From an uncultured Clostridium sp. (GTDB taxonomy: Bacteria; Bacillota; Clostridia; TANB77; CAG-508), in the NCBI GenBank assembly GCA_947570695.1, contig CANOVB010000014.1:1-36903 (forward strand): a DNA stretch of 36,903 nucleotides. The letters are read 5' to 3'. The notes beneath the pieces were generated by a model. It worked only from the letters and a program-made list of their open reading frames with translations, was not told the origin of the DNA and did not search any database. The position numbers were made by a program, and so were the translations under genes. Positions 10,388-19,007 of the stretch are shown piece by piece. How positions within the stretch are numbered: position 1 is the stretch's first letter; the number at the start of each line of letters is the position of its first letter.

Positions 10388-10410
10388 ATAGTGTCTAGTT
10401 TAGATACTAT
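10388..10410. repeat. 10-bp near-perfect hairpin upstream of prepilin-like gene
   Basis: ATAGTGTCTA (10388-10397) and TAGATACTAT (10401-10410) pair with a single G-U around a three-base loop. It lies about 65 bases before the gene at 10475 and could be a leader hairpin or an operator. No T-run follows. Confidence 0.35.
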
Positions 10411-10474
10411 AGACAATTTAGGAAAATTCTGATAAATTATATATATAAAATTTGATTTTAACTAAGGTGTTTTT

Positions 10475-12031
10475 ATGAAAGAAGAAAATGGAATTACACT
10501 AACTAAATTATGTATAGTTTTAAGCTTTTATTTATTGCTTATATTAATTAGTGTATTTGCCTTAAAAAATTCCTATAAAACAGCAGATTTAGAAAAATTT
10601 GTTTCAAAAATGGAACTAGTACAAGAAAAAGTAAATTTAATAAGAAATAATTATAAACTATGGGAAGATTATGATGCAAATAATCCTGGAAATTATAATG
10701 CATATTTAAAAGAATTGGGCTTTTCGAATGCAAATAATTTTTCAAATATCTATATAACTGAATTTAATGGAATAATAAAAGAATTAAATGAGAGTAATGT
10801 TGATTATTGGGACTCAAATACTGATTCTATTATTTCAAATTACTTTTATCTAGGACCAGATGATATATCAAAATATTTAGGACTTAAAAATATAGATTTA
10901 CATATTATAATAAATTTTTATACTGGAAATGTTATTGAAAAAGACGGAATTATAGACATAACAAATTCTAATAAAAGAATTTATAGACAATATGATACTA
11001 AAATTGGAAATAAGCTTGTCCTATCAGAAATAAGTAGCAATACAGTATTTCCAAAAATTGAGATTATAGAAAATTATGGATTAAAACAAAAAGTAAAAAT
11101 ATTTTTAACTTCAGAAGTTAAAAATATACCAGATATTTTAGAAATATATTACTATAATGGAGAAAATGATGATATAAAAAAGAATGCTACAAAATTTCAA
11201 GATTATATATATGTTAAAGAAGAAAAGGCAGTGTATTTTACAATAGATTTATCAGGTGATTACACATTTATTATAAAAGATACAAATTATATTGAATATC
11301 CTAAAGTAAATTTAAAAGTTAATCTATGTAATCCACCAGTATTAGCAGAAGGAATGAAAGGAATATATTGGAATCAAGCAGGAGAAGAAATTGAAATTCA
11401 AGGAGAAAATGATCCAAATTGGTATAATTATTCTTCAGATTTTATGAAAATGGCTAATGTAAAAAGTGAAGATGGGAATTATTGGGTATGGCTTCCAAAA
11501 TATGTTTATAAAGAAGCTGATGGAGAAATTATTATTGATTTTGTAAAAGGAAGTTCTTCCATTTCAACTAAAAATAAACAAAATATAGGTTATAAGCTTC
11601 AAGAGGCTTTTGAAAATGATGGAAACTTAAAAGGAATATGGATTGCCAAATTTCAGGCGAGCAGAGGCGGACCGAAAACGGTTGATGTAAAACCAGGTAA
11701 ACCTTTAAGAATTTTTAAAACTCAGACAGCAAAAGAGAATTGTGAAAAATATATAGATAATAGTTTAAAAAAATATTCAAGATTAATATCAATACATGAA
11801 ATTAATGCTATAATATTATATTCAAAATCAGAAGAAATTGAAATAGCAAATGATTTAGTGCATTATGCAGGAGGAGCAGTAGATAAGTACGGATATATTT
11901 CTAATGTGCAGTATTCTTCAACTAATAATGTATTTGGAATTTATGATTTAATAACATCTGAAAATGAGGTAACAATAGAATCAAATAATAATGATGAAGG
12001 AAGATATAGACCAGTTTTATTAATAAAATAA
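10475..12031 (+). CDS. Prepilin-like anchored surface protein with SUMF1-like C-terminal domain
   Basis: The N-terminus resembles a type IV prepilin leader: a short charged start, Gly, then ITLTKL and a ~22-residue hydrophobic helix (residues ~6-28). The Glu normally at +5 is Lys, so it may stay anchored instead of assembling. The middle is beta-rich (about 190-290). From about residue 330 the WVWLPKYVYK and GIWIAKFQAS repeats and a closing GRYRPVLLIK follow the pattern of SUMF1/FGE-like domains found in many surface proteins of gut Firmicutes. An adhesin or display role is inferred. The gene stands alone between two terminators. The RBS is weak (AAGGTG). Confidence 0.65.
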   Translation: MKEENGITLTKLCIVLSFYLLLILISVFALKNSYKTADLEKFVSKMELVQEKVNLIRNNYKLWEDYDANNPGNYNAYLKELGFSNANNFSNIYITEFNGIIKELNESNVDYWDSNTDSIISNYFYLGPDDISKYLGLKNIDLHIIINFYTGNVIEKDGIIDITNSNKRIYRQYDTKIGNKLVLSEISSNTVFPKIEIIENYGLKQKVKIFLTSEVKNIPDILEIYYYNGENDDIKKNATKFQDYIYVKEEKAVYFTIDLSGDYTFIIKDTNYIEYPKVNLKVNLCNPPVLAEGMKGIYWNQAGEEIEIQGENDPNWYNYSSDFMKMANVKSEDGNYWVWLPKYVYKEADGEIIIDFVKGSSSISTKNKQNIGYKLQEAFENDGNLKGIWIAKFQASRGGPKTVDVKPGKPLRIFKTQTAKENCEKYIDNSLKKYSRLISIHEINAIILYSKSEEIEIANDLVHYAGGAVDKYGYISNVQYSSTNNVFGIYDLITSENEVTIESNNNDEGRYRPVLLIK

Positions 12032-12142
12032 GAACAAAAGCGAATTGATAAATATTTGAAATAATAAAAATAGATAAATAAAATAGTTGAAAATAATTAA
12101 AAGGCAAAATAATGATAAAAAAGATTTTAAAATTAATTAAAT

Positions 12143-12183
12143 AAAATACCTATAGTAGAATACTTTACTATAGGTATTTTTTG
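12143..12183 (+). terminator. Rho-independent terminator, 15-bp stem
   Basis: AAAATACCTATAGTA and TACTATAGGTATTTT form a perfect 15-bp stem with an eight-base loop and a T-run. It ends transcription from the prepilin-like gene; the symmetric A and T ends suggest it could work in both directions. Confidence 0.88.
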
Positions 12184-12203
12184 AAAAAAATTAAGTAAAA
12201 TAC

Positions 12204-12232
12204 TTGACAAAATACTTTAAAAGGTGTAAAGT
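12204..12232 (+). promoter_or_regulatory. Promoter of the ylxM-ffh operon with embedded inverted repeat
   Basis: TTGACA (12204-12209) and TAAAGT (12227-12232) are 17 bases apart. TACTTTA (12212-12218) and TAAAGTA (12227-12233) form an inverted repeat that covers the spacer and the -10 box, so a repressor or dimeric regulator could act here. The first gene starts 33 bases after the -10. Confidence 0.65.
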
Positions 12233-12264
12233 ATATTAGCATTACAGATAAAAGAGGTGGTCAA

Positions 12265-12612
12265 ATGGAACAAAACGTAAAAATAAGTATCCTTTTAGAT
12301 ATTTATGGAAAAATGTTAACACAAAAGCAGTATAAACTCCTAGATGACTACTATAATAATGATTTATCTCTATCGGAAATAGCTGAAAATGAAGATATAA
12401 CAAGACAGGCAGTTAGAGATAACATAAAGAAAGGGGAAAAAAATCTTTTCGAATACGAAGAAAAGTTAGGATTTATGAAAAAAACAATAATGCAGGAGGA
12501 ACAGATTGCAGAGATTTTATCAGAAATTACTAAAATTGAAACTACTTCAACAGATAAAGAAATAGCAAAAGTTCTTCAGGATGTAAAAGAAAAACTAAAT
12601 TGCTTAGTATAA
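12265..12612 (+). CDS. ylxM: YlxM-family HTH protein, SRP operon
   Basis: This small protein (115 aa) resembles the sigma-70 region 4 fold: residues ~15-60 form a helix-turn-helix (LLDDYYNNDLSLSEIAE, then a recognition helix with TRQAVRDNI). In Firmicutes and mycoplasmas YlxM proteins sit directly upstream of ffh and are thought to modulate signal-recognition-particle function or expression. The RBS is AGAGGTGG and the gap to ffh is 28 bases with a fresh RBS. The family link and the gene order both support the name. Confidence 0.93.
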   Translation: MEQNVKISILLDIYGKMLTQKQYKLLDDYYNNDLSLSEIAENEDITRQAVRDNIKKGEKNLFEYEEKLGFMKKTIMQEEQIAEILSEITKIETTSTDKEIAKVLQDVKEKLNCLV

Positions 12613-12640
12613 GATTAGATCTTAGGAATAGGAGGAAATA

Positions 12641-13999
12641 ATGGCATTTGAGGGACTATCATCTAGACTACAAGAAATAACAAGAAAGCTAAAAGGAAAA
12701 GCTAGGATAAGTGAGGACGACTTAAAAGAAGTTTTAAGAGAAGTTAAACTTGCACTACTTGAAGCTGATGTTAACTATAAAATAGTTAAAGAATTTGTAA
12801 AAGTTATTGAAGAAAAGGCTCTAGGGCAAGATGTTCTAAAATCATTAACTCCAGGACAACAAGTTGTAAAAATAGTTAAAGATGAATTAATAGCATTACT
12901 TGGTGGAGAAGAAAGCAAAATTAATTTTACACCAAATCCCCCAACAGTAATAATGTTAGTAGGACTTCAAGGATCAGGTAAAACAACAACAGCTGGAAAG
13001 CTTGCTAATATAATTAGAAAACAAGGAAAAAAACCATTATTAGTAGCATGTGATGTTTATAGACCTGCTGCTATAAAACAATTAGAAGTTGTTGGAAAAC
13101 AACTAAGTATTCCTGTTTATACAAATGAAAATACAAAAGATGTAAGTCTAATTGCTAAACAAGCAGTATCAGTTGCAATATCAAAACTAAATGATGTAAT
13201 TATTATAGATACAGCAGGACGTTTGCAGATAGATGAAGCTTTAATGCAAGAATTAAAAGATTTAAAATCAAATGTAAAACCACATGAAATACTTTTAGTT
13301 GTTGATTCCATGACAGGTCAAGATGCTGTAAATGTAGCAGATACATTTAATACAGAAATTGGAATAGATGGAATTGTATTAACTAAATTAGATGGTGATA
13401 CAAGAGGTGGTGCAGCATTATCAGTAAAGAAAATTACAGGTAGACCAATAAAGTTTGCTGCAACAGGTGAAAAATTAAGTGATATAGAAGTATTTCATCC
13501 AGAGAGAATGGCGTCAAGAATTCTTGGAATGGGTGATGTACTTTCAATTATAGAAAAAGCAGAAGAAACATTTGACATGGAAGAAGCTGCAAAATTAGAA
13601 AAAAAGTTGAAAAAACAAAATTTTGACTTAGATGATTATTTAGCACAATTAAGACAAATGAAAAAAATGGGGTCTTTTTCATCAATATTAAAAATGATAC
13701 CTGGAATGAATAAGTTAAAAGATATTGAAGTTGATGAAAAAGAATTTGTTAGAATTGAAGCAATAATTTGTTCTATGACAAAAGAAGAAAGAGCAAATCC
13801 AAAATTATTAAATGGAAGTAGAAGACTTAGAATATCAAAAGGAAGTGGAACTACAGTAGAACAAATTAATAAATTTATGAAATCTTTTGAAATGACACAA
13901 AAAATGATGAAAGAAATGACTTCAAATAAAGGTATGATGAGAAAGATGATGAAAAATATGAATATGGATGATTTGAAGGATTTTCAAAATTTAAAATAG
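12641..13999 (+). CDS. ffh: Signal recognition particle protein Ffh
   Basis: Ffh is the SRP GTPase that binds signal peptides on nascent chains and 4.5S/6S RNA and delivers them to FtsY. The N domain is residues 1-~90. The G domain has GLQGSGKTT (108-116), DTAGRL (about 190) and TKLDGD (about 247). The methionine-rich M domain runs from about 325 to 452 and ends in repeated Met-Met-Lys blocks. The length of 452 aa is typical. The ATG follows AGGAGGAAATA. The gene is co-transcribed with ylxM and with the ribosomal genes downstream. Confidence 0.97.
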   Translation: MAFEGLSSRLQEITRKLKGKARISEDDLKEVLREVKLALLEADVNYKIVKEFVKVIEEKALGQDVLKSLTPGQQVVKIVKDELIALLGGEESKINFTPNPPTVIMLVGLQGSGKTTTAGKLANIIRKQGKKPLLVACDVYRPAAIKQLEVVGKQLSIPVYTNENTKDVSLIAKQAVSVAISKLNDVIIIDTAGRLQIDEALMQELKDLKSNVKPHEILLVVDSMTGQDAVNVADTFNTEIGIDGIVLTKLDGDTRGGAALSVKKITGRPIKFAATGEKLSDIEVFHPERMASRILGMGDVLSIIEKAEETFDMEEAAKLEKKLKKQNFDLDDYLAQLRQMKKMGSFSSILKMIPGMNKLKDIEVDEKEFVRIEAIICSMTKEERANPKLLNGSRRLRISKGSGTTVEQINKFMKSFEMTQKMMKEMTSNKGMMRKMMKNMNMDDLKDFQNLK

Positions 14000-14052
14000 T
14001 TATTAAATTTTTTATTTTAATAAAAAACAAATTTTTAGGGGGTGAATTTATT

Positions 14053-14289
14053 ATGGTAAAAATAAGATTACAAAGAGTTGGAAAGAAAAAAGCTCCTTTC
14101 TATCATGTAGTAGTAGCTGATTCTAGATCTCCAAGAGATGGTAAAATTGTTGAAAAAATAGGAACATATAATCCTATGACAGAACCAGCAACTATTGAAT
14201 TAGATAATGAAAAAGTAGCTGAATGGATAAAAAATGGTGCACAACCAACAGATACTGTTAAAGCTTTAATTAAAAAAGCAACTAAATAA
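14053..14289 (+). CDS. rpsP: 30S ribosomal protein S16
   Basis: S16 is a small-subunit assembly protein. The 78 aa sequence starts [20 protein letters not shown] and has the family segment [16 protein letters not shown]. The length is normal. The strong RBS AGGGGGTGAAT precedes the ATG by about 10 bases. It follows ffh after 53 bases and precedes khpA by 26 bases, the standard Firmicutes order. Confidence 0.97.
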   Translation: MVKIRLQRVGKKKAPFYHVVVADSRSPRDGKIVEKIGTYNPMTEPATIELDNEKVAEWIKNGAQPTDTVKALIKKATK

Positions 14290-14315
14290 TTATATTTAGA
14301 GGAGGAGTGCAAATC

Positions 14316-14546
14316 ATGAAAGATATACTTGAGGTAATAATTAGAAATTTAGTAAACAATCAAGAAGAAGTATCAATTACAGAAAGAACAGAAGCCAAAT
14401 CTATTAATTATGAAGTGAAGGTTGCAAAAGATGACATGGGTAAAATAATAGGCAAACAAGGTAAAATGGCAAAAGCTATCAGATCAATAATGAAAGCTAT
14501 TGCTGTTAAGGAACATAAAAAAGTTAATATTGAATTTCTAGACTAG
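14316..14546 (+). CDS. khpA: KH-domain RNA-binding protein KhpA (YlqC)
   Basis: A 76 aa single KH domain protein with the GxxG loop in KIIGKQGKMAKAIR (about residues 42-55). KhpA pairs with KhpB/EloR and binds many small RNAs and mRNAs in Gram-positive bacteria. I chose ATG 14316 over the in-frame GTG at 14307 because AGGAGGAG (14300-14307) ends at that GTG, leaving no spacing, but is well placed for 14316. The stop is TAG. The gene sits between rpsP and rimM, as usual. Confidence 0.94.
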   Translation: MKDILEVIIRNLVNNQEEVSITERTEAKSINYEVKVAKDDMGKIIGKQGKMAKAIRSIMKAIAVKEHKKVNIEFLD

Positions 14547-14554
14547 GTGTTAAA

Positions 14555-15058
14555 ATGAATAAATATTTAGAATTAGGTCAAATAGTAAATACAAAAGGAC
14601 TAAAAGGCGAAGTAAAGATTAATTCTTTTACAGAAGATAATACTAAATTTGAGAGAATATCAAAAGTTTTTATAAAAAGAAAAGAGACTTTGAAAGAATA
14701 CGAAATAGAAAAAGTAGGATATAATAAAAATCAAGTAATAATTAAATTTAAAAATATAAATACAGTAGAAGAAGCTGAGACTCTGAGAAATTCATATATT
14801 GTAGTAGATAGAGAAATTTTTGGAAAGCTTCCTGAAGGAGTATATTATATAGCTGATTTAATTGGATTAGAAGTATATACTGAAAATAATGAGTATTTAG
14901 GAAAAGTTGATGATATTTTCAACACAGGTAGTAATGATATATATGTTGTAAAAGATGATTTAGGAAAGCAAAAACTTTTGCCAGGAATAGATGAAGTAAT
15001 AAAAAAAATAGACCTTGAAGAAGGTAAAATAATAGTAAATCTAATTGAAGGACTTTAA
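14555..15058 (+). CDS. rimM: Ribosome maturation factor RimM
   Basis: RimM assists assembly of the 30S head by binding S19. The N-terminal domain (1-~85) starts LELGQIVNTKGLKGEVKI, the family signature, and the C-terminal PRC-barrel (~95-165) has the YYIADLIGLEV segment and a KLLPGIDEVI stretch. The length of 167 aa is normal. The gene follows khpA by eight bases with a weak RBS (TAGGTG) and ends two bases before trmD, which suggests translational coupling. Confidence 0.96.
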   Translation: MNKYLELGQIVNTKGLKGEVKINSFTEDNTKFERISKVFIKRKETLKEYEIEKVGYNKNQVIIKFKNINTVEEAETLRNSYIVVDREIFGKLPEGVYYIADLIGLEVYTENNEYLGKVDDIFNTGSNDIYVVKDDLGKQKLLPGIDEVIKKIDLEEGKIIVNLIEGL

Positions 15059-15060
15059 AA

Positions 15061-15786
15061 ATGAAATTTGATGTGCTAACTCTTTTTCCAGAGATGTTTG
15101 AACCTATAAAGCAAAGCATTATAGGAAGAGCAATTAAAGAAAATTTATTAGAAATAAATTTAATAAATATTAGAGATTTCTCAAAAGACAAACATAAAAA
15201 AGTTGATGATACAGTATATGGTGGAGGGGCAGGAATGCTTATAAGACCAGATGTTGTATATGACTGTTTTAAATCTGTAAAAAGTGAAAAATCTAAAGTA
15301 ATTTATTTATCGCCACAAGGAAAAAAGCTTTGTCAAAGTGAAGTTGAAAGATTAGCTAAGCAAGAACATTTGATATTATTATGTGGACACTATGAAGGAA
15401 TAGATCAAAGAGTAATAGATAAAATTGTAGATGAAGAAATTTCAATAGGAGATTATGTATTAACAGGTGGAGAAATACCAGCTATGGTATTAATAGATAG
15501 TGTATCAAGGTATATTGAAGGGGTTTTAACTGATGATTCTGTATTAGAAGAAAGTTTTTCTGAAAATGGATTATTAGAATATCCACAATATACAAGGCCG
15601 GAGAAATTTGAAGGTATTAGAGTACCAGAAGTTTTACAATCAGGTCATCACGAAAATATTAGCAAATGGAGAAGAAAAGAAGCTATAAAAACAACTTACA
15701 TAAAAAGACCAGAACTTTTAGAAAAAGTAAATTTAACTGATGAAGAAAAAGAGTATATAAAAGAATTAAAAGATAAAGGAATATAA
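15061..15786 (+). CDS. trmD: tRNA (guanine37-N1)-methyltransferase TrmD
   Basis: TrmD methylates G37 of tRNAs that carry G36-G37, which keeps the ribosome in frame. The SPOUT trefoil-knot domain shows the N-terminal MKFDVLTLFPEMF, VDDTVYGGGAGM, LLCGHYEGIDQR and IGDYVLTGGE motifs, and the C-terminal tRNA-binding domain ends at 241 aa, normal length. It is coupled to rimM. In this genome its specificity is relevant: the odd tRNA-Gly at 19748 has C36-G37, which is not the classical TrmD target, so its G37 may stay free to pair with the mRNA. Confidence 0.97.
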   Translation: MKFDVLTLFPEMFEPIKQSIIGRAIKENLLEINLINIRDFSKDKHKKVDDTVYGGGAGMLIRPDVVYDCFKSVKSEKSKVIYLSPQGKKLCQSEVERLAKQEHLILLCGHYEGIDQRVIDKIVDEEISIGDYVLTGGEIPAMVLIDSVSRYIEGVLTDDSVLEESFSENGLLEYPQYTRPEKFEGIRVPEVLQSGHHENISKWRRKEAIKTTYIKRPELLEKVNLTDEEKEYIKELKDKGI

Positions 15787-15845
15787 CTATAAAGTGAATT
15801 TTAGTTTAATTCCAGTCCATTATTGATAAGAAGGAGGAAAAAAGA

Positions 15846-16421
15846 ATGGATATTTTAAAATCTATTGAACATGAGCAGTTAAAAAATAAAGTACCAGAAC
15901 TTAAAATTGGTAATACTGTTAGAGTTCATGTAAGAATAAAAGAAGGAAACAAAGAAAGAATCCAAGTTTTTGAAGGAATTATAATAAAAAAACAAGGTGG
16001 AGGAGTAAATGAAACATTTACAGTAAGAAGAATATCTTATGGAGTAGGTGTTGAAAAAACATTTTTAGTACATTCACCAATGGTAGAAAAAGTAGAATTA
16101 GTAAGAGTTGGTAAAGCAAGAAGAGCTAAATTATATTATTTAAGAGATAGAGTTGGTAAAGCTGCTAAAACTAAAGAAAAAGTTGGAGCAAGAATCGAAG
16201 ACAAAGAAATTATTGTTAAAGAAGAAGTTGTTCCAGGTGAGTCAGTAGCTGAAGAAGTTGTAACAGAAGAAGCAGTTGCAGAAGCTGTTGAAGCTGAAAA
16301 AATAGAAAAAGCTGCTGAAGCAGAAAAAGCAGAATCTACAGATAAAGTAGAAAAAACTAGTGAAGAAGTTAAAGCTGAAGAAGAACCAAAAGCAGAGGAA
16401 GAAAAAAAAGACGAAGAATAA
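15846..16421 (+). CDS. rplS: 50S ribosomal protein L19 with acidic C-terminal extension
   Basis: L19 sits at the subunit interface of the ribosome. The first ~115 residues are a normal L19 ([53 protein letters not shown]). The protein continues for roughly 75 more residues made of Glu, Ala, Lys and Val repeats, giving 191 aa where about 115-120 is usual. The tail is low complexity and negatively charged. It is in frame with no sign of assembly error and ends just before a strong terminator. The RBS is AAGGAGGAAAAAAG. Confidence 0.95.
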   Translation: MDILKSIEHEQLKNKVPELKIGNTVRVHVRIKEGNKERIQVFEGIIIKKQGGGVNETFTVRRISYGVGVEKTFLVHSPMVEKVELVRVGKARRAKLYYLRDRVGKAAKTKEKVGARIEDKEIIVKEEVVPGESVAEEVVTEEAVAEAVEAEKIEKAAEAEKAESTDKVEKTSEEVKAEEEPKAEEEKKDEE

Positions 16422-16446
16422 TAGAAAAAAGAGTACATTATAAAAA

Positions 16447-16486
16447 TAGCGAGATTGCAGAAAAGTAATCTCGCTAAAATTTTTTC
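16447..16486 (+). terminator. Terminator of the ffh-rplS operon
   Basis: TAGCGAGATT and AATCTCGCTA form a perfect 10-bp stem with a ten-base loop, followed by AAATTTTTTC. It lies 26 bases after rplS. Confidence 0.9.
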
Positions 16487-16515
16487 TTGACAAAACTAAC
16501 AATAATATCTAAAAT
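16487..16515 (+). promoter_or_regulatory. Promoter for the gene at 16639
   Basis: TTGACA (16487-16492) and TAAAAT (16510-16515) are 17 bases apart. The -35 box starts directly after the terminator T-run. It implies an AT-rich leader of about 115 bases. Confidence 0.6.
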
Positions 16516-16638
16516 TAATTACAGTACAATTATAAAATAATTAATTAATTTATATAAAATATTTAGAAAATAAAAGTATTATGTATTAAATACAAAAGAA
16601 ATTTGAAAATTATTTAATATAAATGGTATGAGGTAATA

Positions 16639-17649
16639 ATGGATTTAATTTATAGAGTAAAAAGGCTTTTGAACCAAATATATTATAAACAAAAAGCTAG
16701 AAAAAAAGATGAAATAACAAAAATAGAAACTTTACAAATAACAGGGGACCTATCAGAAGAAAATACAGAGGAAAGAGAAAAATCTAATATTATAGAAGTA
16801 AGTGATGAACTAAAAAAATATTTGAATTCTAGATTATTATATGCTGAAAAAAATTCTAGAGAAATTAGAGAATATGATATAAAAGAGATTATAGATTTAA
16901 TAAGTGAAAAAAATAAAACTAGAACTAATGAAATAAAAATAGATGCTCAAATAGCAGATGAATTTGTATCAATTTTAGAAGATGAAATAGAAAAAAAATC
17001 TGAATTTTTAGAACAAGAAAAATTTGCATTAGGAGAACTAGAAGTAGATATATCAAATAAAGAGTTTAAAATAGAAGAATTTGTTAATAAGCATAAAAAT
17101 ATTTCTTATATTTTAAAATTAAAAATATCTTCATTAAAAGATTTAGCTCAATCAGAAATGGAATTTTTAAATACTAGATATGGAATAGTATATGATTATT
17201 CAGGAGAAGAATATCATTTAGATGAATTAATAGAAGTGAACAACAAATTAAGTAAATTTATTCCAGAAAAAAATGTAGAATGTAGTTTAGAAACTGCACA
17301 AGAAATTTTAGACAATGTATTTAAAAATTTTGAGCTGTATGTTCCAAAAGAATATATAATGAAAGATAAAACTGTAAAACTTGTAAATGGAGAAAAATTA
17401 AATTTACCAAATTTTAAGGTTGTAGAGAATGCAGAATATTATTCAAAACTTGAAAATATATTTAATAATCAAAAAGCAAGTGAAAAAGGTTATAGAAAAG
17501 TTTGCAGAGAAGCTCTAAAAATAGCAGGATTTGATGTTATAGCGAATATTGAGTCTTTTACGAATACAATAAAGAAATATGATGTAATAATTTCAGACCA
17601 AAAATATAGAATTGATATAGATGAAGATGGAATAAGATTAGTAGGATAA
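16639..17649 (+). CDS. Hypothetical coiled-coil protein
   Basis: I do not recognise this 336 aa protein. It has no signal peptide or membrane helix. Residues ~95-150 are rich in Glu/Lys and probably coiled coil, and the last ~60 residues form a compact region ending in YRIDIDEDGIRLVG. Charge and helix content suggest a cytoplasmic scaffold or regulator. The ATG at 16639 follows a modest RBS (TGAGGTAAT). The gene has its own promoter and stands alone before tRNA-Gly. Confidence 0.75.
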   Translation: MDLIYRVKRLLNQIYYKQKARKKDEITKIETLQITGDLSEENTEEREKSNIIEVSDELKKYLNSRLLYAEKNSREIREYDIKEIIDLISEKNKTRTNEIKIDAQIADEFVSILEDEIEKKSEFLEQEKFALGELEVDISNKEFKIEEFVNKHKNISYILKLKISSLKDLAQSEMEFLNTRYGIVYDYSGEEYHLDELIEVNNKLSKFIPEKNVECSLETAQEILDNVFKNFELYVPKEYIMKDKTVKLVNGEKLNLPNFKVVENAEYYSKLENIFNNQKASEKGYRKVCREALKIAGFDVIANIESFTNTIKKYDVIISDQKYRIDIDEDGIRLVG

Positions 17650-17680
17650 GTGATTAATTAAAAATAATGAGATTTTAGTC

Positions 17681-17709
17681 TTGACAAATTTAAATAAATA
17701 AATTATAAT
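17681..17709 (+). promoter_or_regulatory. Consensus promoter of tRNA-Gly(UCC)
   Basis: TTGACA (17681-17686) and TATAAT (17704-17709) with a 17-base spacer are both perfect consensus boxes. Transcription should start about 15 bases before the tRNA. Confidence 0.85.
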
Positions 17710-17733
17710 TTATACTTGTCAGAAGGAAATAAT

Positions 17734-17807
<74 letters not shown>

Positions 17808-17810
17808 CAA

Positions 17811-17842
17811 AACAGTAAATCTTTTGATTTACTGTTTTTTTG
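17811..17842 (+). terminator. Terminator of tRNA-Gly(UCC)
   Basis: AACAGTAAATC and GATTTACTGTT form a perfect 11-bp stem with a TTTT loop and a T-run, only four bases after the tRNA. Confidence 0.9.
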
Positions 17843-17988
17843 TGACTCTTTGTATTGCTTAAAAATAGAGAGTTATAGTAAAATGATTATTAAATATTGA
17901 ACCAACAAACTAACAGAGAATTGAGAACTATCTAAATTTATGTTATATATCTAAAAGAAAAATAGTGATTTGTTGAGGAGATGATATA

Positions 17989-18185
17989 GTGGAAGATAGA
18001 ATAATTTTCAAAGACTTCAAAATAAATTTTCAAAAATTACTGCAATTAGGATTTGTCAAAGAAAGTGATTTTATAAATATGAAACTATATATAATACAAG
18101 CGATTTTTTGACAGTTTTATGTAAATATGGTATGATTATAAGTGATGAATTATTTTGGTTTATTCCGTTTCATCGTAGCTATTAA
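17989..18185 (+). pseudogene. Small frameshifted gene remnant
   Basis: GTG at 17989 follows GAGGAG and encodes MEDRIIFKDFKINFQKL and about 23 further residues, then stops at 18109-18111. Shifting frame by -1 near 18076 (ATAAATATG, as if one A of a run were lost) keeps the frame open to a TAA at 18183-18185, adding about 35 residues. The N-terminal part resembles small cytoplasmic proteins of clostridia, but I cannot name it. There is no CGG at the break, so this differs from the four CGG sites. A good promoter overlaps the 3' part, so that part may not be coding. Confidence 0.4.
18108..18136 (+). promoter_or_regulatory. Promoter for the foreign gene at 18226
   Basis: TTGACA (18108-18113) and TATGAT (18131-18136) are 17 bases apart. 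The transcript would carry a leader of about 80 bases containing GTGC-TAGT-GCAC just upstream of the RBS. Confidence 0.6.
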
Positions 18186-18225
18186 CAACTTTTAGGACGT
18201 GCTAGTGCACAGAGAGGAAAAAATC

Positions 18226-18654
18226 ATGGCAAAATTTGAAAGCGAAGGCTACTGCCCTTACAGCTGGGTCCAGAAGACTTGGGATGAAAGCACCGACAAA
18301 CGCATTATCGGACTATGGAGTCTCGTTGGAGCTTCCATTGTTTGCGAGAGTCAAGACGAGACCGAGTGTATCATCGACTCTGAAGTGATTGACCAGATTT
18401 TTGGTACTGACGTTATTGCTTACGATGTGCTTTGTGCTATCGTTAAGAAGAACGCAAGTGCCGACAAGATCAAGGTTCGCAAGTTGCACTCTGGAGGGTG
18501 TAAGACCCAGAAGACCTCTGACATTATTAAGGTTATAAGTGAGGTCACCAATCCTGAGTTGGTTGTTCATGCTGGTAGCAACTTTGTTCTTCTGCTGGCA
18601 GACGCTGACTACGGACTGGACGTGTGGGTATGGGACCTTTGCACAATCTTGTAA
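18226..18654 (+). CDS. Hypothetical protein of foreign base composition
   Basis: This 142 aa protein is unknown to me. ATG 18226 follows AGAGGAA; an upstream in-frame GTG at 18199 lacks an RBS. GC content is strikingly high here (32 of 60 bases in 18241-18300) while neighbours are around a quarter to a third, and the codons differ sharply (GAC, ATC, AAG, GTC, TGC preferred). The protein has six Cys and several Trp and no membrane helix or signal peptide. The gene carries its own promoter and terminator and lies between two tRNA genes, as expected for a transferred cassette. No in-frame CGG is present despite the higher GC. Confidence 0.7.
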   Translation: MAKFESEGYCPYSWVQKTWDESTDKRIIGLWSLVGASIVCESQDETECIIDSEVIDQIFGTDVIAYDVLCAIVKKNASADKIKVRKLHSGGCKTQKTSDIIKVISEVTNPELVVHAGSNFVLLLADADYGLDVWVWDLCTIL

Positions 18655-18672
18655 GACATACCGTGAAAAAAT

Positions 18673-18716
18673 AGAAAAACATATTTTCTTTTCCTCGAAA
18701 GAGGTTTTTCTTTTTA
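18673..18716 (+). terminator. Probable terminator after the foreign gene
   Basis: AGAAAAAC (18673-18680) can pair with GTTTTTCT (18704-18711), and inside it CCTC-GAAA-GAGG forms a GNRA-loop hairpin followed by T-rich sequence. The outer pairing and the inner hairpin share one base, so the exact fold is uncertain. Confidence 0.55.
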
Positions 18717-18864
18717 TTGCAAATAATAGAAAATAACGTTATTATAATTATAGCTTGATTGATTATTATATCAATCGTTAATGAGAAAGTGAATTGTAGA
18801 TATACGATGTTTGCTCCAAAATTAGTTATTGCATTAGAAAATCTAGTATGATGTTTTTTTAGTT
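18717..18864. other. AT-rich intergenic stretch with two inverted repeats
   Basis: No open reading frame with an RBS is visible. AATAACGTTATT (18732-18743) is a perfect palindrome, and GATTGAT/ATCAATC (18757-18763, 18770-18776) forms a 7-bp hairpin. Both lie upstream of the HD-gene promoter and could be regulator sites; nothing in the sequence identifies the regulator. Confidence 0.4.
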
Positions 18865-18893
18865 TTGCAGTTATTGAAAAATTGTAGTATAAT
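18865..18893 (+). promoter_or_regulatory. Promoter of the HD-domain gene
   Basis: TTGCAG (18865-18870) and TATAAT (18888-18893) are 17 bases apart. The leader would be about 105 bases long. Confidence 0.55.
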
Positions 18894-19007
18894 AAAAAAT
18901 ATGTTAGTTTAAGTAGTAATAAATTATGGAGAGATATTAATATAAAAATATTAAAACTAAATACAAATAAAATATAGTATGCGTAGAAGGAAATTTAGAA
19001 AGATAAA

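Noticed and set aside
16136..16502. Long minus-strand open frames opposite rplS and elsewhere
   Set aside because: They mirror low-complexity or AT-rich codons of real genes, lack RBS and have improbable compositions (Ser- or Phe-rich).
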